From positions 42,034-106,033 of the forward strand of contig JAIMAG010000010.1 in assembly GCA_023512135.1 (NCBI GenBank): a stretch of 64,000 nucleotides of DNA, written 5' to 3'. The DNA comes from Terriglobia bacterium. GTDB taxonomy: Bacteria; Acidobacteriota; Terriglobia; Acidiferrales; UBA7541. The stretch's first letter is position 1. Each line of letters begins with the position of its first letter. A model generated the notes under the pieces. The model searched no databases, was not told the DNA's origin, and was given only the letters and a program-made list of their open reading frames with translations. The translations under genes and the position numbers were made by a program. Shown piece after piece: positions 33,019 to 43,000 of the stretch.

Positions 33019-33408
33019 ATGGCCCTTGCCACGCAGTTGACCATTCAGCTCCACAACCGCCCGGGCGCGCTGGCCGAGCTGTGCACCGAATTGGCCAAGG
33101 TGGCTGTGAACATCCACGCGATTCATGGCAGCGAAGCGCGTCCTCTGGGCGCCGTGCGTCTGCTGGTCAGTAACCTGCCCGCCGCGCGGCGCGTGCTCGA
33201 GCAGCTCGGGCTGAGTTATTTCGAGGAGAAGGTTCTGACCGCGCTGGTTCCTGACCGGCCCGGTGCGCTCGGCCGGGTCACACGGAAACTGGCGGCCGCC
33301 GGCGTCAACATTGACTACATCTACGGCAGCATCGGCCGGGGCGCCAAGCGGGCCCTGCTGGTCCTGGGCGTGGCCGACGCCGAATCGAACGCCAAACTGC
33401 TGCGGTAG
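33019..33408 (+). CDS. tandem ACT-domain protein
   Basis: A 129-residue protein made only of two ACT domains: residues ~5-60 (LTIQLHNRPGALAELCTELAKVAVNIHAIHG) and ~70-125 (LVPDRPGALGRVTRKLAAAGVNIDYIYG). Each has the ligand-site RPGAL loop. No enzymatic or DNA-binding domain is attached. It is likely a small-molecule (amino acid) sensor acting in trans. AGAAGACC precedes the ATG. It sits 8 nt upstream of the CAP-domain gene; the pairing has no obvious logic. Confidence 0.88.
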   Translation: MALATQLTIQLHNRPGALAELCTELAKVAVNIHAIHGSEARPLGAVRLLVSNLPAARRVLEQLGLSYFEEKVLTALVPDRPGALGRVTRKLAAAGVNIDYIYGSIGRGAKRALLVLGVADAESNAKLLR

Positions 33409-33416
33409 AGATCGCC

Positions 33417-34316
33417 GTGCCCCGAATGCTGCACCGCTCTCTGGTGGTTGTCGCCGCGCTAAGCGCTCTGACGGCGGCTGAGCCGTCCCGCCTCGCCTCC
33501 GGCGTTCCGGACGAGTTCAAGCAGCAACTGCTCGAGCAGATCAACCGCGACCGTTTGCTGGCCCAGCGTCCGCCCGTGCAATTTTCTCCGGAACTTTCCG
33601 CTGCCGCAGACGCGCACTGCCGGGAAATGCTGGAACACGGCTACGTGAGTCACTGGAACCGCGCCGGCTGGAAGCCGTACTTGCGCTACGCACAGGCCGG
33701 CATTACCGACTACACGGCGGAAAACGTGTGGGGGCTTCGGCACTCCGACTTCGACCCGTCGCCGGAGCATCTGCTGGAGACCATGTTCGCGGCTCACCGC
33801 AGCTTCATGGCGGAAGTGCCACCGAACGACGGCCACCGCCGCAGCATTCTCGACCCGAATCACACCCATGTGGGGATCGGTGTGGCGTACGGGCCGCCGG
33901 GGATGCGGTTGATCGAAGTGTTCGGCGGCCGCTACGCCGAGCTCGAGCCTTTGCCCGCGCAGAGCCGGCTGCGCGATCCCGTCACGCTTCGCGGACGCGT
34001 GTTGGCGGGCGTGCGCCTGTTCGGCATCGCTGTTTTCTATGAGCCGTTGCCCAGACCGCTGAGCCTGCTGGAGCTGGCCGCCACCTCCTCGTACAGCTTG
34101 CCAGAGGAGGAGCGCACTTTTTACGCCATGGCTTCCGATCGGTGGCAGAGCCGGGCCGACTCCCACCGAATGCAGCAGTTGCCGGGCGGGCGCTTCCTGT
34201 TTCCGGTGCCCTTCTGGAAAGGGCGGCCCGGGGTGTATACGGTCGGGGTGTGGGTGACGCGAGACGGGCAGAATGGTTTTCTTGGCGCACTCACCGCGAC
34301 ATTCGTCACGGAATGA
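33417..34316 (+). CDS. secreted CAP (SCP/PR-1) domain protein
   Basis: A 299-residue protein from GTG 33417 (ATG 33426 is an alternative). A signal peptide (LVVVAALSALTAA) is followed by a CAP domain at ~35-170. The conserved His/Glu cavity residues lie in EHGYVSHWNRAGW, TAENVW and NDGHRRSILDPNHTHVGIGV. The C-terminal ~120 residues are beta-rich and unassigned. Bacterial CAP proteins are extracellular with poorly defined roles (peptidase-like, lipid- or ligand-binding). It probably shares a transcript with the ACT gene. Confidence 0.87.
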   Translation: MPRMLHRSLVVVAALSALTAAEPSRLASGVPDEFKQQLLEQINRDRLLAQRPPVQFSPELSAAADAHCREMLEHGYVSHWNRAGWKPYLRYAQAGITDYTAENVWGLRHSDFDPSPEHLLETMFAAHRSFMAEVPPNDGHRRSILDPNHTHVGIGVAYGPPGMRLIEVFGGRYAELEPLPAQSRLRDPVTLRGRVLAGVRLFGIAVFYEPLPRPLSLLELAATSSYSLPEEERTFYAMASDRWQSRADSHRMQQLPGGRFLFPVPFWKGRPGVYTVGVWVTRDGQNGFLGALTATFVTE

Positions 34317-34326
34317 GTGGTTTTCG

Positions 34327-34602
34327 TTACGGTTCCTCTTCTGCCGGTTTGGAGCGAGCCTTCTCCAGCCGACGAGCCAGTCCCGCCGCGAGTTGCTCGC
34401 GCAGCTCGTCGTCGCGGTGGCTGACGTAATCCAGCCAGTTCAGCCCCACGACGATCGGCCACTCCCCCTTTTGCATCACAAAGGCGAGTTGCTCCCGGGT
34501 GGAGTCCAGAATCACGTCGATCAGGCGCACGTCCGGATCCACAGCGCGCAGCAGCGGTTCCACACGCCTGAGAATTTTTTCCCGACGTTCCTCACTGAGC
34601 AT
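34327..34602 (-). CDS. small protein of unknown function coupled to the KimA-like gene
   Basis: About 91 residues from ATG 34602 (an in-frame start at 34638 adds 12). It is charged and helical at both ends (SEERREKILRRVEPLL; DDELREQLAAGLARRLEKARSK) with a short hydrophobic centre (IVVGLNWLDYVS). It overlaps the 3' end of the permease gene by 11 bp, so it is probably translated after it. No family is recognised; a regulatory or accessory role to the transporter is a guess from position. Confidence 0.6.
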   Translation of the reverse strand: MLSEERREKILRRVEPLLRAVDPDVRLIDVILDSTREQLAFVMQKGEWPIVVGLNWLDYVSHRDDELREQLAAGLARRLEKARSKPAEEEP

Positions 34603-36475
34603 GACGAGGTTCTCTCCCCTGGGTAACACGCGTTCCACCGAGATGGTGCGGGACGCTGGTGACCACGATGCCCGGCCGGAACAGCAGCGCGCCCTTCAGG
34701 ATCAAACTCGTCTGGTTGTGCAGCAGGTTGTGCCACCAGCGCTTGGGCACGAATTCCGGCAGCACTACGGTGACTTTGTCGTCCGGTCGCAGGTCTTCGA
34801 TTTCTCCGATGAATCGCAGCAGGGGCCGGGCCACCGACCGGTAGGGAGAATCCAGAACAATCAGCGGCACGTCTTCCACGAACTTCTTCCAGTTGTGGAG
34901 CAGCGTTTCGGCTTTGGCCTCGCCGGTGTTCACCGTGACGGCGATCACGTCGCGCGAAATGGACTTCGCATATTCAATCGCGGTCAGCACCACGCGGTTC
35001 AGGTGAATCGGGACCGGCACAATGACGGTATGCCGGGCCACCCGCGGCTTTTCAAAATCGGAGAGCGTCAACTCCGTTTGCAGCTCGAAGTAGTGCCGCC
35101 GGGTTTTCCAGAACAGCAGCATGACCGCCGGCACAGCCACCACCACGAGCCAGGCGCCTTCCTGGAACTTCACCACCGCGATGATCAGTAGAACGAGGCC
35201 GGTCGTCAGAGCGCCCAGCGCATTCAGTCCAAACCGCCACCACCGACCGGCTTCGTGGGACCTCAGCCAGTGGACGACCAGTCCCGACTGGGAGAGCGTG
35301 AACGAAAGAAAGACGCCGATCGCATAGAGCGGAATCAGAGCATGCACGTTGCCCCCGAAGGCCCAGATCAGCGCCAGCGCGGCCATCCCGAGCACGATGA
35401 TGCCGTTGGAAAACACCAGGCGGTCGCCCAGGTTGGCCAGCTGTCGCGGGACGAACCGGTCGGCAGCCAGGATTGAGGCGAGCCGGGGAAAGCCCGCGTA
35501 GCTGGTGTTCGCGGCCAGGATCAGAATCGCCATGGTGGAGAACTGCGTCAGGTAGTAGAGAAGGCCCCAGCCGGGCACGGACACCCCGAAAACCTGTCGG
35601 GCGATCTGGGACACAACCGTTTCGCTGCCGTCCAGCTTGGGCAGGATGCGGAACTCGGTGGCCAGATAGCTCAGCCCGAGGAACAAGCTGCCCAGGATGA
35701 CCGCCATGATGTACATCGTAATCTGGGCGTTGCGGACCACCGGCGGCTGGAACGCCTGCACACCGTTGGAGATGGCTTCCACGCCGGTCAAAGCCACACA
35801 ACCGTGGGCAAAGGCGCGACACAGCAGAAAGATCAGGGCGAGTTGCGACAGATTCGGCGCATCGCCGGGCGCAGTGACCGGTGGCGCACCGCTCGCTTCG
35901 CCGCTCCGATACAGCCCCACCAGAATCAGCGCATAGATGGTCACCAGGAAGGTGTAGACCGGTGGGGCAAAGGCGCGCGCTGATTCGCGCGCCCCGCGCA
36001 GGTTGACCAGCGTCAGAATGGCGATGGCCAGCGCGCCGAGCAGCGTGCGGTAGGGCAGCAGGACCGGAAATGCCGAGACAATCGCCGCCACGCCCGCCGC
36101 CACACTGACTGCAACGGTCAGGATGTAGTCAATCAGCAGCGCGGCCGCCGCCACCAGACCAGCGCCCACCCCCAGATTTTCCTTCGCCACCGTGTAGGCG
36201 CCCCCTCCGGAAGGGTAGGCGCGGATCAATTGTCCGTAGGAAAGCACCACGATGGTCAGCAGAGCGACGATGCAGATCGAGATCGGAAACGCATAGTGCA
36301 GCAGGGCAGGAGCCGCCATGAGCACCAGCAGGATTTCTTCGGTGGCGTAGGCGTTGGAAGAAAGGTTGTCGGACGCAAAAACGGTGAGGGCCGCTTTCTT
36401 GGAAAGCTTCTGCTCGTGAAGTTCCGTGGTGCGGAGCGGCGAGCCGAGTAGGAATCGCTTTACGCGCGGGAGCAT
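34592..36475 (-). CDS. KimA-like APC-superfamily potassium permease
   Basis: A 627-residue protein with 12 hydrophobic segments in the first ~460 residues and a soluble C-terminal domain of ~160 residues. The N-terminal LRTTELHEQKLSKKAALTVFASDNLSSNAYATEEIL and SYGQLIRAYPSGGGAYTVAKENLG closely follow B. subtilis KimA (YdaO), a K+/H+ symporter regulated by c-di-AMP. The C-terminal part (RHTVIVPVPIHLNRVVLTAIEYAKSISRDVIAVTVN) looks like the KimA USP-like domain. Generic annotation would be APC-family amino-acid permease; potassium transport is inferred from similarity. It has a 235-bp leader. Confidence 0.82.
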   Translation of the reverse strand: MLPRVKRFLLGSPLRTTELHEQKLSKKAALTVFASDNLSSNAYATEEILLVLMAAPALLHYAFPISICIVALLTIVVLSYGQLIRAYPSGGGAYTVAKENLGVGAGLVAAAALLIDYILTVAVSVAAGVAAIVSAFPVLLPYRTLLGALAIAILTLVNLRGARESARAFAPPVYTFLVTIYALILVGLYRSGEASGAPPVTAPGDAPNLSQLALIFLLCRAFAHGCVALTGVEAISNGVQAFQPPVVRNAQITMYIMAVILGSLFLGLSYLATEFRILPKLDGSETVVSQIARQVFGVSVPGWGLLYYLTQFSTMAILILAANTSYAGFPRLASILAADRFVPRQLANLGDRLVFSNGIIVLGMAALALIWAFGGNVHALIPLYAIGVFLSFTLSQSGLVVHWLRSHEAGRWWRFGLNALGALTTGLVLLIIAVVKFQEGAWLVVVAVPAVMLLFWKTRRHYFELQTELTLSDFEKPRVARHTVIVPVPIHLNRVVLTAIEYAKSISRDVIAVTVNTGEAKAETLLHNWKKFVEDVPLIVLDSPYRSVARPLLRFIGEIEDLRPDDKVTVVLPEFVPKRWWHNLLHNQTSLILKGALLFRPGIVVTSVPHHLGGTRVTQGREPRHAQ

Positions 36476-36710
36476 AGACAGCCCAGCCCGTCCTCACGAG
36501 CCGGACAAGCCGGTTCAACTCCAGTCTCTTTCACGGTTAGCACAGATTGCCTCCGGCAGCAAGCAGCGGCGCAGGAGGCACGGTATCCCCTCCGGACGGC
36601 CGGGAGGCTGCGGCCGCCAAAGATTCCACGGTCTTGCTGTTCTGCAGGATGCGGCATTCCTGCTCAGATTTCCGTGCCCGGAGCCTTCCACCGCTTTCGC
36701 CGGGTGCGCT

Positions 36711-39700
36711 TCACTCGGGTGTTCCGCTGGCCACGGAGACAATTTCCACACCGGCGCTGCGCGCCGCTTCATTGACTGCGCGGACATCCCGGGCAACGAT
36801 TTCGCGCCAGCGCGCCAGGTGCACGTCCAGCTCTCCGCGCAGCTTGGCGAAGACGGCATAGGACTGCTTCGTCGGTGCCCGGTCGGCACTTTCCACTACG
36901 CTGGCCAGTGCGAGAAGTTTGTCGTTCAGCTTGACCGGATAATTCAGCGGGTCCTGACGCGCAATCGAGCGCACCTGGATGAGTTCCTCTTCCACCGCCG
37001 CCATGTTCTTCTCGAGTGTGCCGATGGCGTCGAGCAGGGTTCGGTACTTCGCATCGCTGCCGGTGCGTTGCCGCAGAGCCTGCAGTTGCCGCCGCAGGTC
37101 GCGAATCTGGTTGACGGCGGTGTGCGCTTCGTTCACGGCGTCTTGAATCTGGCTCCGCAGCTCGAACTGTTTCTCCAGGTCGGCCTGCGACGTGCTTACG
37201 CGCGGATCCAGTTTCACTTCGAGCGGCGCCGTCTGCGTTTGTCCGTCTACGGTAAGCCGGACCTGATATCGGCCCGGCAAAGCCAGCGGGCCGGTGCCCG
37301 GGTCGCCGCCCCAGTGCACCGCGCGCGGCACGCGCACGCCTCCCTGGTGGCGCAGGTCCCAGACGAAGCGATGCATTCCGGCCTGAGCGGGCAGCTGCGG
37401 GTCGCGTCCGCTCCCGAACAACGGTGCTTCCTGTTCCCGGGAAGCCTGGCCGGCCTTGCCGGTGTATTTGCGGATGACCCGGCCGCGGCTATCCAGGATT
37501 TCGAGTATCATTTCGCCCTTCGGCTCTGATTTCAGCCAGTAGTAGAGGATGGCTCCGTTCGGCGGGTTGGCTCCAGTGGCGGGGTCGTTGCCGAAGCCGC
37601 CCCCGCGGATGCGATAGGCCACCCGCGGGGTGTAGAGGTGGAAGTCCTTGGCAACGATGCCGGGTTGGATCTGTTGCAGGGGCGTCAGGTCATCGAGAAT
37701 CCAGAACGAGCGGCCGTGGGTAGCGACGATCAGGTCGTCCCGCTTGACGACCAGGTCGTGGATCGGTGTGGTCGGCAGGTTGAGCTGCAGCGACTGCCAG
37801 TTCGCGCCATCGTCGAACGAGACATACACGCCGGTTTCGGTGCCGGCGTAGAGCAGTCCCCGACGCTTCGGGTCTTCGCGCACAGCGCGCACAAACGTGT
37901 TTTCCGGGATGCCATTGGTGATTTTGCGCCAGGTTTTGCCGTAGTCGTTAGTTTTGTAGATGTACGGCCGGTAGTCGTCGAGTTCGTGTCGGTCCACGGC
38001 GATGTAGGCCGTGGCCGGGTCATGGGGAGAAACTTCCAGCAGGCTGATCAGGCTCCATTCCGGCAAATCGCGCGGTGTGATGTTCTGCCAGGTTTTGCCG
38101 CCATCGCGAGTGATGTGGACCAGGCCGTCATCGGTGCCGACCCAGATCGTGCCGCGCTCGTGCGGCGATTCGACGACGGTGAAAATCGTGTTGTAGTACT
38201 CGACGCTGGTGTTGTCTTTGGTGATCGGTCCGCCCGAGGGGCCTTGTTTGGAGCGGTCGTTGCGGGTCAGGTCCGGACTGATCGCGGTCCAGCTCATGCC
38301 CTCATCGGTCGACATGAACAGCACCTCGGCGGCGTGGTAGAGCACCTTGGGGTCGTGGGGTGAAATCAGAATCGGGGCGGTCCACTGGAAGCGGTGTTTC
38401 AGCTCGCCGGCGCCCTGACCCATGGGGTTTTCCGGCCATGCGGAAATCTGCTGCGCCTGCCGGGTTTTTCTCTCCCAGCGGGTGATCTGCCCGCCGTAGC
38501 AGCCTGCGTAGACGATGCTGCCGTCGGGCAGCGGCGCAATGTAGCCGCTCTCGCAGCCGCCGACCGGATACCAATCGCTGCGGTCGATGCCGCCATCATC
38601 GCTGCGACTGGCGATCGCTACGGTGGAGTTGTCCTGCTGTGCGCCGTAGATATAGTAGGGAAACTGGTCGTCGGTAATGACGTGATAGAACTGTGCGGTC
38701 GGCTGATTGTCCTGTCGGGTCCAGGTTTGACCGCCGTTGTGGGTAATGTTGGCACCTCCGTCGTTGGCGTTGATCATGCGCTGCGGGTCGGTGGGATCGA
38801 TCCACAGTCCGTGATGATCGCCGTGCGGTGCGCGGAGGGTCGTGAAAGTGCGGCCCCCGTCGGTCGAGCGATGCAAACCCACATTCAGCACGTAGACCGT
38901 TTCGCGGTTCTGCGGATCGGCGACGACGTGCGTGTAGTACCAGGCGCGCTGGCGGAAGGTGCGGTCAGCGTTGATCAGTTGCCAGGTCTCGCCGCCGTCG
39001 TCGGAGCGGTACAGCCCGCCGTCTTCGGCTTCGATCAGCGCCCAGACGCGGTTCGGGTCGGCCCCGCTGACGCTCACTCCGATGCGGCCCAGAATCCCCC
39101 GCGGCAGGCCGTTTCCTTCCAGTCGCCGCCAACTGGTGCCGCCGTCGGTGGATTTGTAGAGTCCGCTGCCCGGGCCGCCGCTCGAAAGGCTCCAGGGCGT
39201 GCGATGGGCCTCCCAGAGCGCCGCGAACAGAATCCGCGGGTTCGAGGGCACAAAGGCGATGTCGATGGCGCCGGTCTTCTCGTCTTTGTAGAGGACTTTC
39301 TCCCAGGTTTTCCCGCCATCGGTCGTGCGGAAAACGCCGCGTTCCGTGTTCGGGCCGTAGACGTGTCCCAGCGCAGCCACATAGGCGATGTCGGGATTTT
39401 TCGGGTGCACGATCAGTGCGCCGATGGTGCGGGTGTCTTCTAGGCCGACGTGCTGCCACGTTTTGCCTGCGTCGGTGGACTTGTACACCCCGTTGCCGTG
39501 CGAAATGTTGCCGCGAATGCACGCCTCGCCGGTGCCGACGTAAATCACGTTCGGGTCAGACGGGGCGACGGCGATGGCGCCGATCGAAGCCACAGGTTGC
39601 TTGTCGAAGATCGGCGTCCAGGTGTTGCCGCCATCGGTCGTCTTCCAAACGCCGCCAGCCACCGCGCCGAAGTAGAACGTATTGGGGTCACCCGGAATCC

Positions 39701-39872
39701 CTGCTACGGCAATTGCACGTCCACCGCGAAAGGGACCGATCTCGCGCCAGCGCAGCCCCGCGAGCGCCTTCTCGTCGTACCGCTGAGCCTGCGCGATTCC
39801 CGACCCACTTACCAGGAATGCCAGGAACAAAATGCCGATGCGCCGCACATTCCGCCATTGCTTTGCCGCCAT
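36711..39872 (-). CDS. exported BNR/VPS10-type beta-propeller protein 1
   Basis: A 1053-residue protein with a signal peptide (residues ~10-27). Residues ~30-760 hold many BNR/Asp-box repeats (GGVWKTTDGGNTW, GVFRTTDGGKTWEK, GLYRSDDGGETWQ and others), forming one or two sortilin-like propellers. A beta-domain at ~770-900 and a helical region at ~900-1000 follow. These are often labelled glycosyl hydrolases, but no catalytic sialidase residues can be assigned; a binding or peptidase-accessory role is as likely. GGGAGG precedes the start at 39872. It is divergent from a paralogous protein. No TonB-dependent receptor lies alongside. Confidence 0.87.
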   Translation of the reverse strand: MAAKQWRNVRRIGILFLAFLVSGSGIAQAQRYDEKALAGLRWREIGPFRGGRAIAVAGIPGDPNTFYFGAVAGGVWKTTDGGNTWTPIFDKQPVASIGAIAVAPSDPNVIYVGTGEACIRGNISHGNGVYKSTDAGKTWQHVGLEDTRTIGALIVHPKNPDIAYVAALGHVYGPNTERGVFRTTDGGKTWEKVLYKDEKTGAIDIAFVPSNPRILFAALWEAHRTPWSLSSGGPGSGLYKSTDGGTSWRRLEGNGLPRGILGRIGVSVSGADPNRVWALIEAEDGGLYRSDDGGETWQLINADRTFRQRAWYYTHVVADPQNRETVYVLNVGLHRSTDGGRTFTTLRAPHGDHHGLWIDPTDPQRMINANDGGANITHNGGQTWTRQDNQPTAQFYHVITDDQFPYYIYGAQQDNSTVAIASRSDDGGIDRSDWYPVGGCESGYIAPLPDGSIVYAGCYGGQITRWERKTRQAQQISAWPENPMGQGAGELKHRFQWTAPILISPHDPKVLYHAAEVLFMSTDEGMSWTAISPDLTRNDRSKQGPSGGPITKDNTSVEYYNTIFTVVESPHERGTIWVGTDDGLVHITRDGGKTWQNITPRDLPEWSLISLLEVSPHDPATAYIAVDRHELDDYRPYIYKTNDYGKTWRKITNGIPENTFVRAVREDPKRRGLLYAGTETGVYVSFDDGANWQSLQLNLPTTPIHDLVVKRDDLIVATHGRSFWILDDLTPLQQIQPGIVAKDFHLYTPRVAYRIRGGGFGNDPATGANPPNGAILYYWLKSEPKGEMILEILDSRGRVIRKYTGKAGQASREQEAPLFGSGRDPQLPAQAGMHRFVWDLRHQGGVRVPRAVHWGGDPGTGPLALPGRYQVRLTVDGQTQTAPLEVKLDPRVSTSQADLEKQFELRSQIQDAVNEAHTAVNQIRDLRRQLQALRQRTGSDAKYRTLLDAIGTLEKNMAAVEEELIQVRSIARQDPLNYPVKLNDKLLALASVVESADRAPTKQSYAVFAKLRGELDVHLARWREIVARDVRAVNEAARSAGVEIVSVASGTPE

Positions 39873-40056
39873 GCCGCAACCTCCCGTCGGTGTGCCGGGC
39901 AAATCCTACTCACCCTGTGCCAAATGCGAAAGAGTTTTTTCAGCATTCTTTAAACGGGATTGCCTGTGCGGCGAAGAATTTTTGCAGACTCCGCTGTACG
40001 TCTTGGGTACAATCTCCCGCCCGCAGGACTCAGTTGGGCTTCGAGGAGGTTTTCCC
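39873..40056. promoter_or_regulatory. divergent promoter region between the two propeller genes
   Basis: The 184-bp gap between the two starts is AT-richer than its surroundings (runs of T at ~39936 and ~39976). On the plus strand TACAAT precedes the GTG start by ~45 bp, with only a weak -35 (TTGCAG at 20-nt spacing). No clear operator is seen. Confidence 0.4.
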
Positions 40057-43000
40057 GTGGCGTACGTCCGCAAGATGCTCGTGCTTTGCCTGGCTGCTCA
40101 TTTGCTGGCTGCGCCGGCTCTGACGCCGGCACAGACGCGGCAGGCAGCATCCGCTGCTGCCGAGGAGCGTGCCCGCGAACGGCTTTCGTCGGAAACGCTG
40201 GCCGGCTTGCGTTTCCGCTCCATCGGTCCCGCGCTGACCTCGGGCCGGATCATTGCTTTTGCCGTGAATCCCGGCAACCGTGCGCATTACTTTGTGGCTT
40301 CGGCTTCGGGCGGTGTATGGAAGACGGTGAACGCCGGCACAACCTGGACACCGGTTTTCGACAACGAAGGCTCGTATTCGATTGGCGCGATTGCCATGGA
40401 CCCGACGAACCCAAATGTCGTCTGGGTCGGCACCGGGGAAAACAACAGCCAGCGCAGTGTCGGTTACGGCGATGGTCTGTATAAAACCGAAGACGGCGGC
40501 AAGAGCTGGAAGAAAGTTGGCCTGGAAAAGTCCGAGCACATCGCCAAGATTCTGATTCATCCGCGGGATACCGACATTGTGTACGTCGCGGCGCAGGGGC
40601 CGCTGTGGGGCCCCGGTGGCGATCGCGGCCTGTACAAAACCACGGACGGCGGCAAAAGCTGGACCAAAATCCTCGACATCAGCGAAAACACCGGCGTGAC
40701 TGATATCGCCATGGATCCGCGCGACCCGGATGTGCTTTATGCGGCGGCCTGGCAACGGCGGCGCCACGTCTGGACGCTTATCAACGGCGGTCCAGAATCG
40801 GCGCTCTACAAAACCACCGATGGCGGCAAGAGCTGGGTCAAGCTCCGCTCCGGGCTGCCTGCGGTCGAGCTCGGGCGGATTGGCCTGGCGGTTTCTCCAG
40901 CGAACCCGGATATCGTCTATGCCACCATCGAAGCGGCCGAGGGCCGCGGCGGCGTGTTTCGTTCGACGGATCGCGGCATGACCTGGGAACGGCGCAACCC
41001 GTTCGATCAGACCGCGCTCTATTACGGAAAAATCTTCGCCGACCCGAAAGACCCGGACCGCATCTACGTGATGAACGTGCGCATCATGGTGTCGGACGAC
41101 GGCGGCCGCACGCTGCGCCCGATGACCGAACCTTCCAAACACGTGGACAATCATTTCATCTGGATCGATCCGCGCGACACGGACTATTACCTGGTCGGCT
41201 GTGATGGCGGCATCTACGAAAGCTTCGACCGCGGCGCCACCTGGCACTTCAAGGCCAACTTGCCGGTGACCCAGTTCTACACCGTGCATGCCGACAATTC
41301 GGAGCCTTTCTACTATGTCTACGGGGGCACGCAGGACAATTTCACCCTGGGCGGGCCTTCGCGCACCTTCTATGCGCACGGGATTGCGAACCGCGACTGG
41401 TTCGTCGTCACCGGCGGCGATGGTTTCCGTGTGCAGACCGATCCAACCGATCCCGACACCGTCTATGCCGAAAGCCAGTACGGTGGCCTGGTGCGGTTCA
41501 ATCGGCGCACCGGAGAACGCATCGGCATCCAGCCGAAGGAAGGCAAGGGCGAGCCACCTCTGCGCTGGAACTGGGATGCGCCGCTGATCCTCAGCCCGCA
41601 CTCGCCGACGCGGCTCTACTTCGCGGCCAATATCCTGTTTCGCTCCGACGACCGTGGCAACTCCTGGCGTGCCGTCAGTCCCGATCTGACCCGGCAGATA
41701 GACCGGGACCGGCTGCCCGTGATGGGCAAGGTCTGGGGCGTGGACGCTGTGGCCAAGTCCGCTTCCACCTCCTTCTATGGCAACATCACCGCGCTGGCCG
41801 AATCGCCCCTGGTGGAGGGGTTGCTCTACGTCGGCACCGATGACGGCCTGATTCAGGTCAGTGAAAACGGCGGTCGAAACTGGCGAAAAATCGAATCGTT
41901 TCCCACCGTACCGGAGCGCACCTACGTCAGCCGCCTGGTGGCTTCCCAGCACGACCCCGATACGGTCTATGCTCTGTTCAACAATCACAAAAACGCGGAC
42001 TTCAAACCCTACATCCTGAAGAGCACCGACCGGGGCCGGTCGTGGAGTTCCCTCGCTTCCAATCTGCCAGACAACCACCCGCTCTGGGCCTTGGCCGAAG
42101 ATCACGTCAGTCCCAACCTGCTCTTTGTGGGTACGGAATTCGGCGTGTTTTTCACACCCGATGGCGGCAAGAAGTGGATCCGGCTGCGCGCCGGTTTGCC
42201 CACGATCGCCATTCGCGACATGGTGATCCAGAAACGGGAAAACGATCTGGTGCTCGGCAGTTTTGGCCGGGGCTTCTTCATCCTGGATGACTACACACCG
42301 CTGCGCCTGCTCACCCCGGAAGTGCTCGAGCGCGACGCATACCTGTTCCCGGTAAAGCGCGCTCTGATGTACATCGAAGCGACTCCGCTCGGCGGCCGTG
42401 GCCGCGCGTTTCAGGGTGAATCGTTTTTCATCGCCCCGAATCCGCCCTTTGGCGCCACCTTTACCTACTATCTGAAGGAATCGCTCAAGACGCTGAAAGA
42501 TATCCGAAAAGAAAAAGAGCGCGAAGCCGAACGCAAGGGCGAACCGCCACCCTATCCCACGCCGGAAGAACTTCGCGCGGAAGAAGCCGAAGAGCCGCCG
42601 GCCGTGTTTCTGATTGTGCGCGATGCGGATGGCAATGTCATCCGCCGCTTGAGCGGGCCGACCCGTGCCGGCCTGCATCGCGTCACCTGGGATCTGCGGT
42701 TTCCGCCGCCACAGCTCGGGGCCCGTCGGGAAGACGACGACGGTGAAGAAGACACGCGGCGCACCCCCTCGGGCCCGCTGGTGATGCCCGGCCGCTACGA
42801 GGTTTTGCTGGCCCAGCGCGTGCGCGGGGAATGGAAGGACCTGGCGGGCCCGGTTCCGTTCGAAGTAACCGTGCCCGGCATCGAGCGCATGTCCCCGGAC
42901 GACCGCGCCACACTGGTCGCCTTCCAGCGCGAAGTGGCCCGCCTGCAACGCGGGGTCATCGCGGCGATGGACGTCGCAAATACGGCCCAGTCCAAACTGG

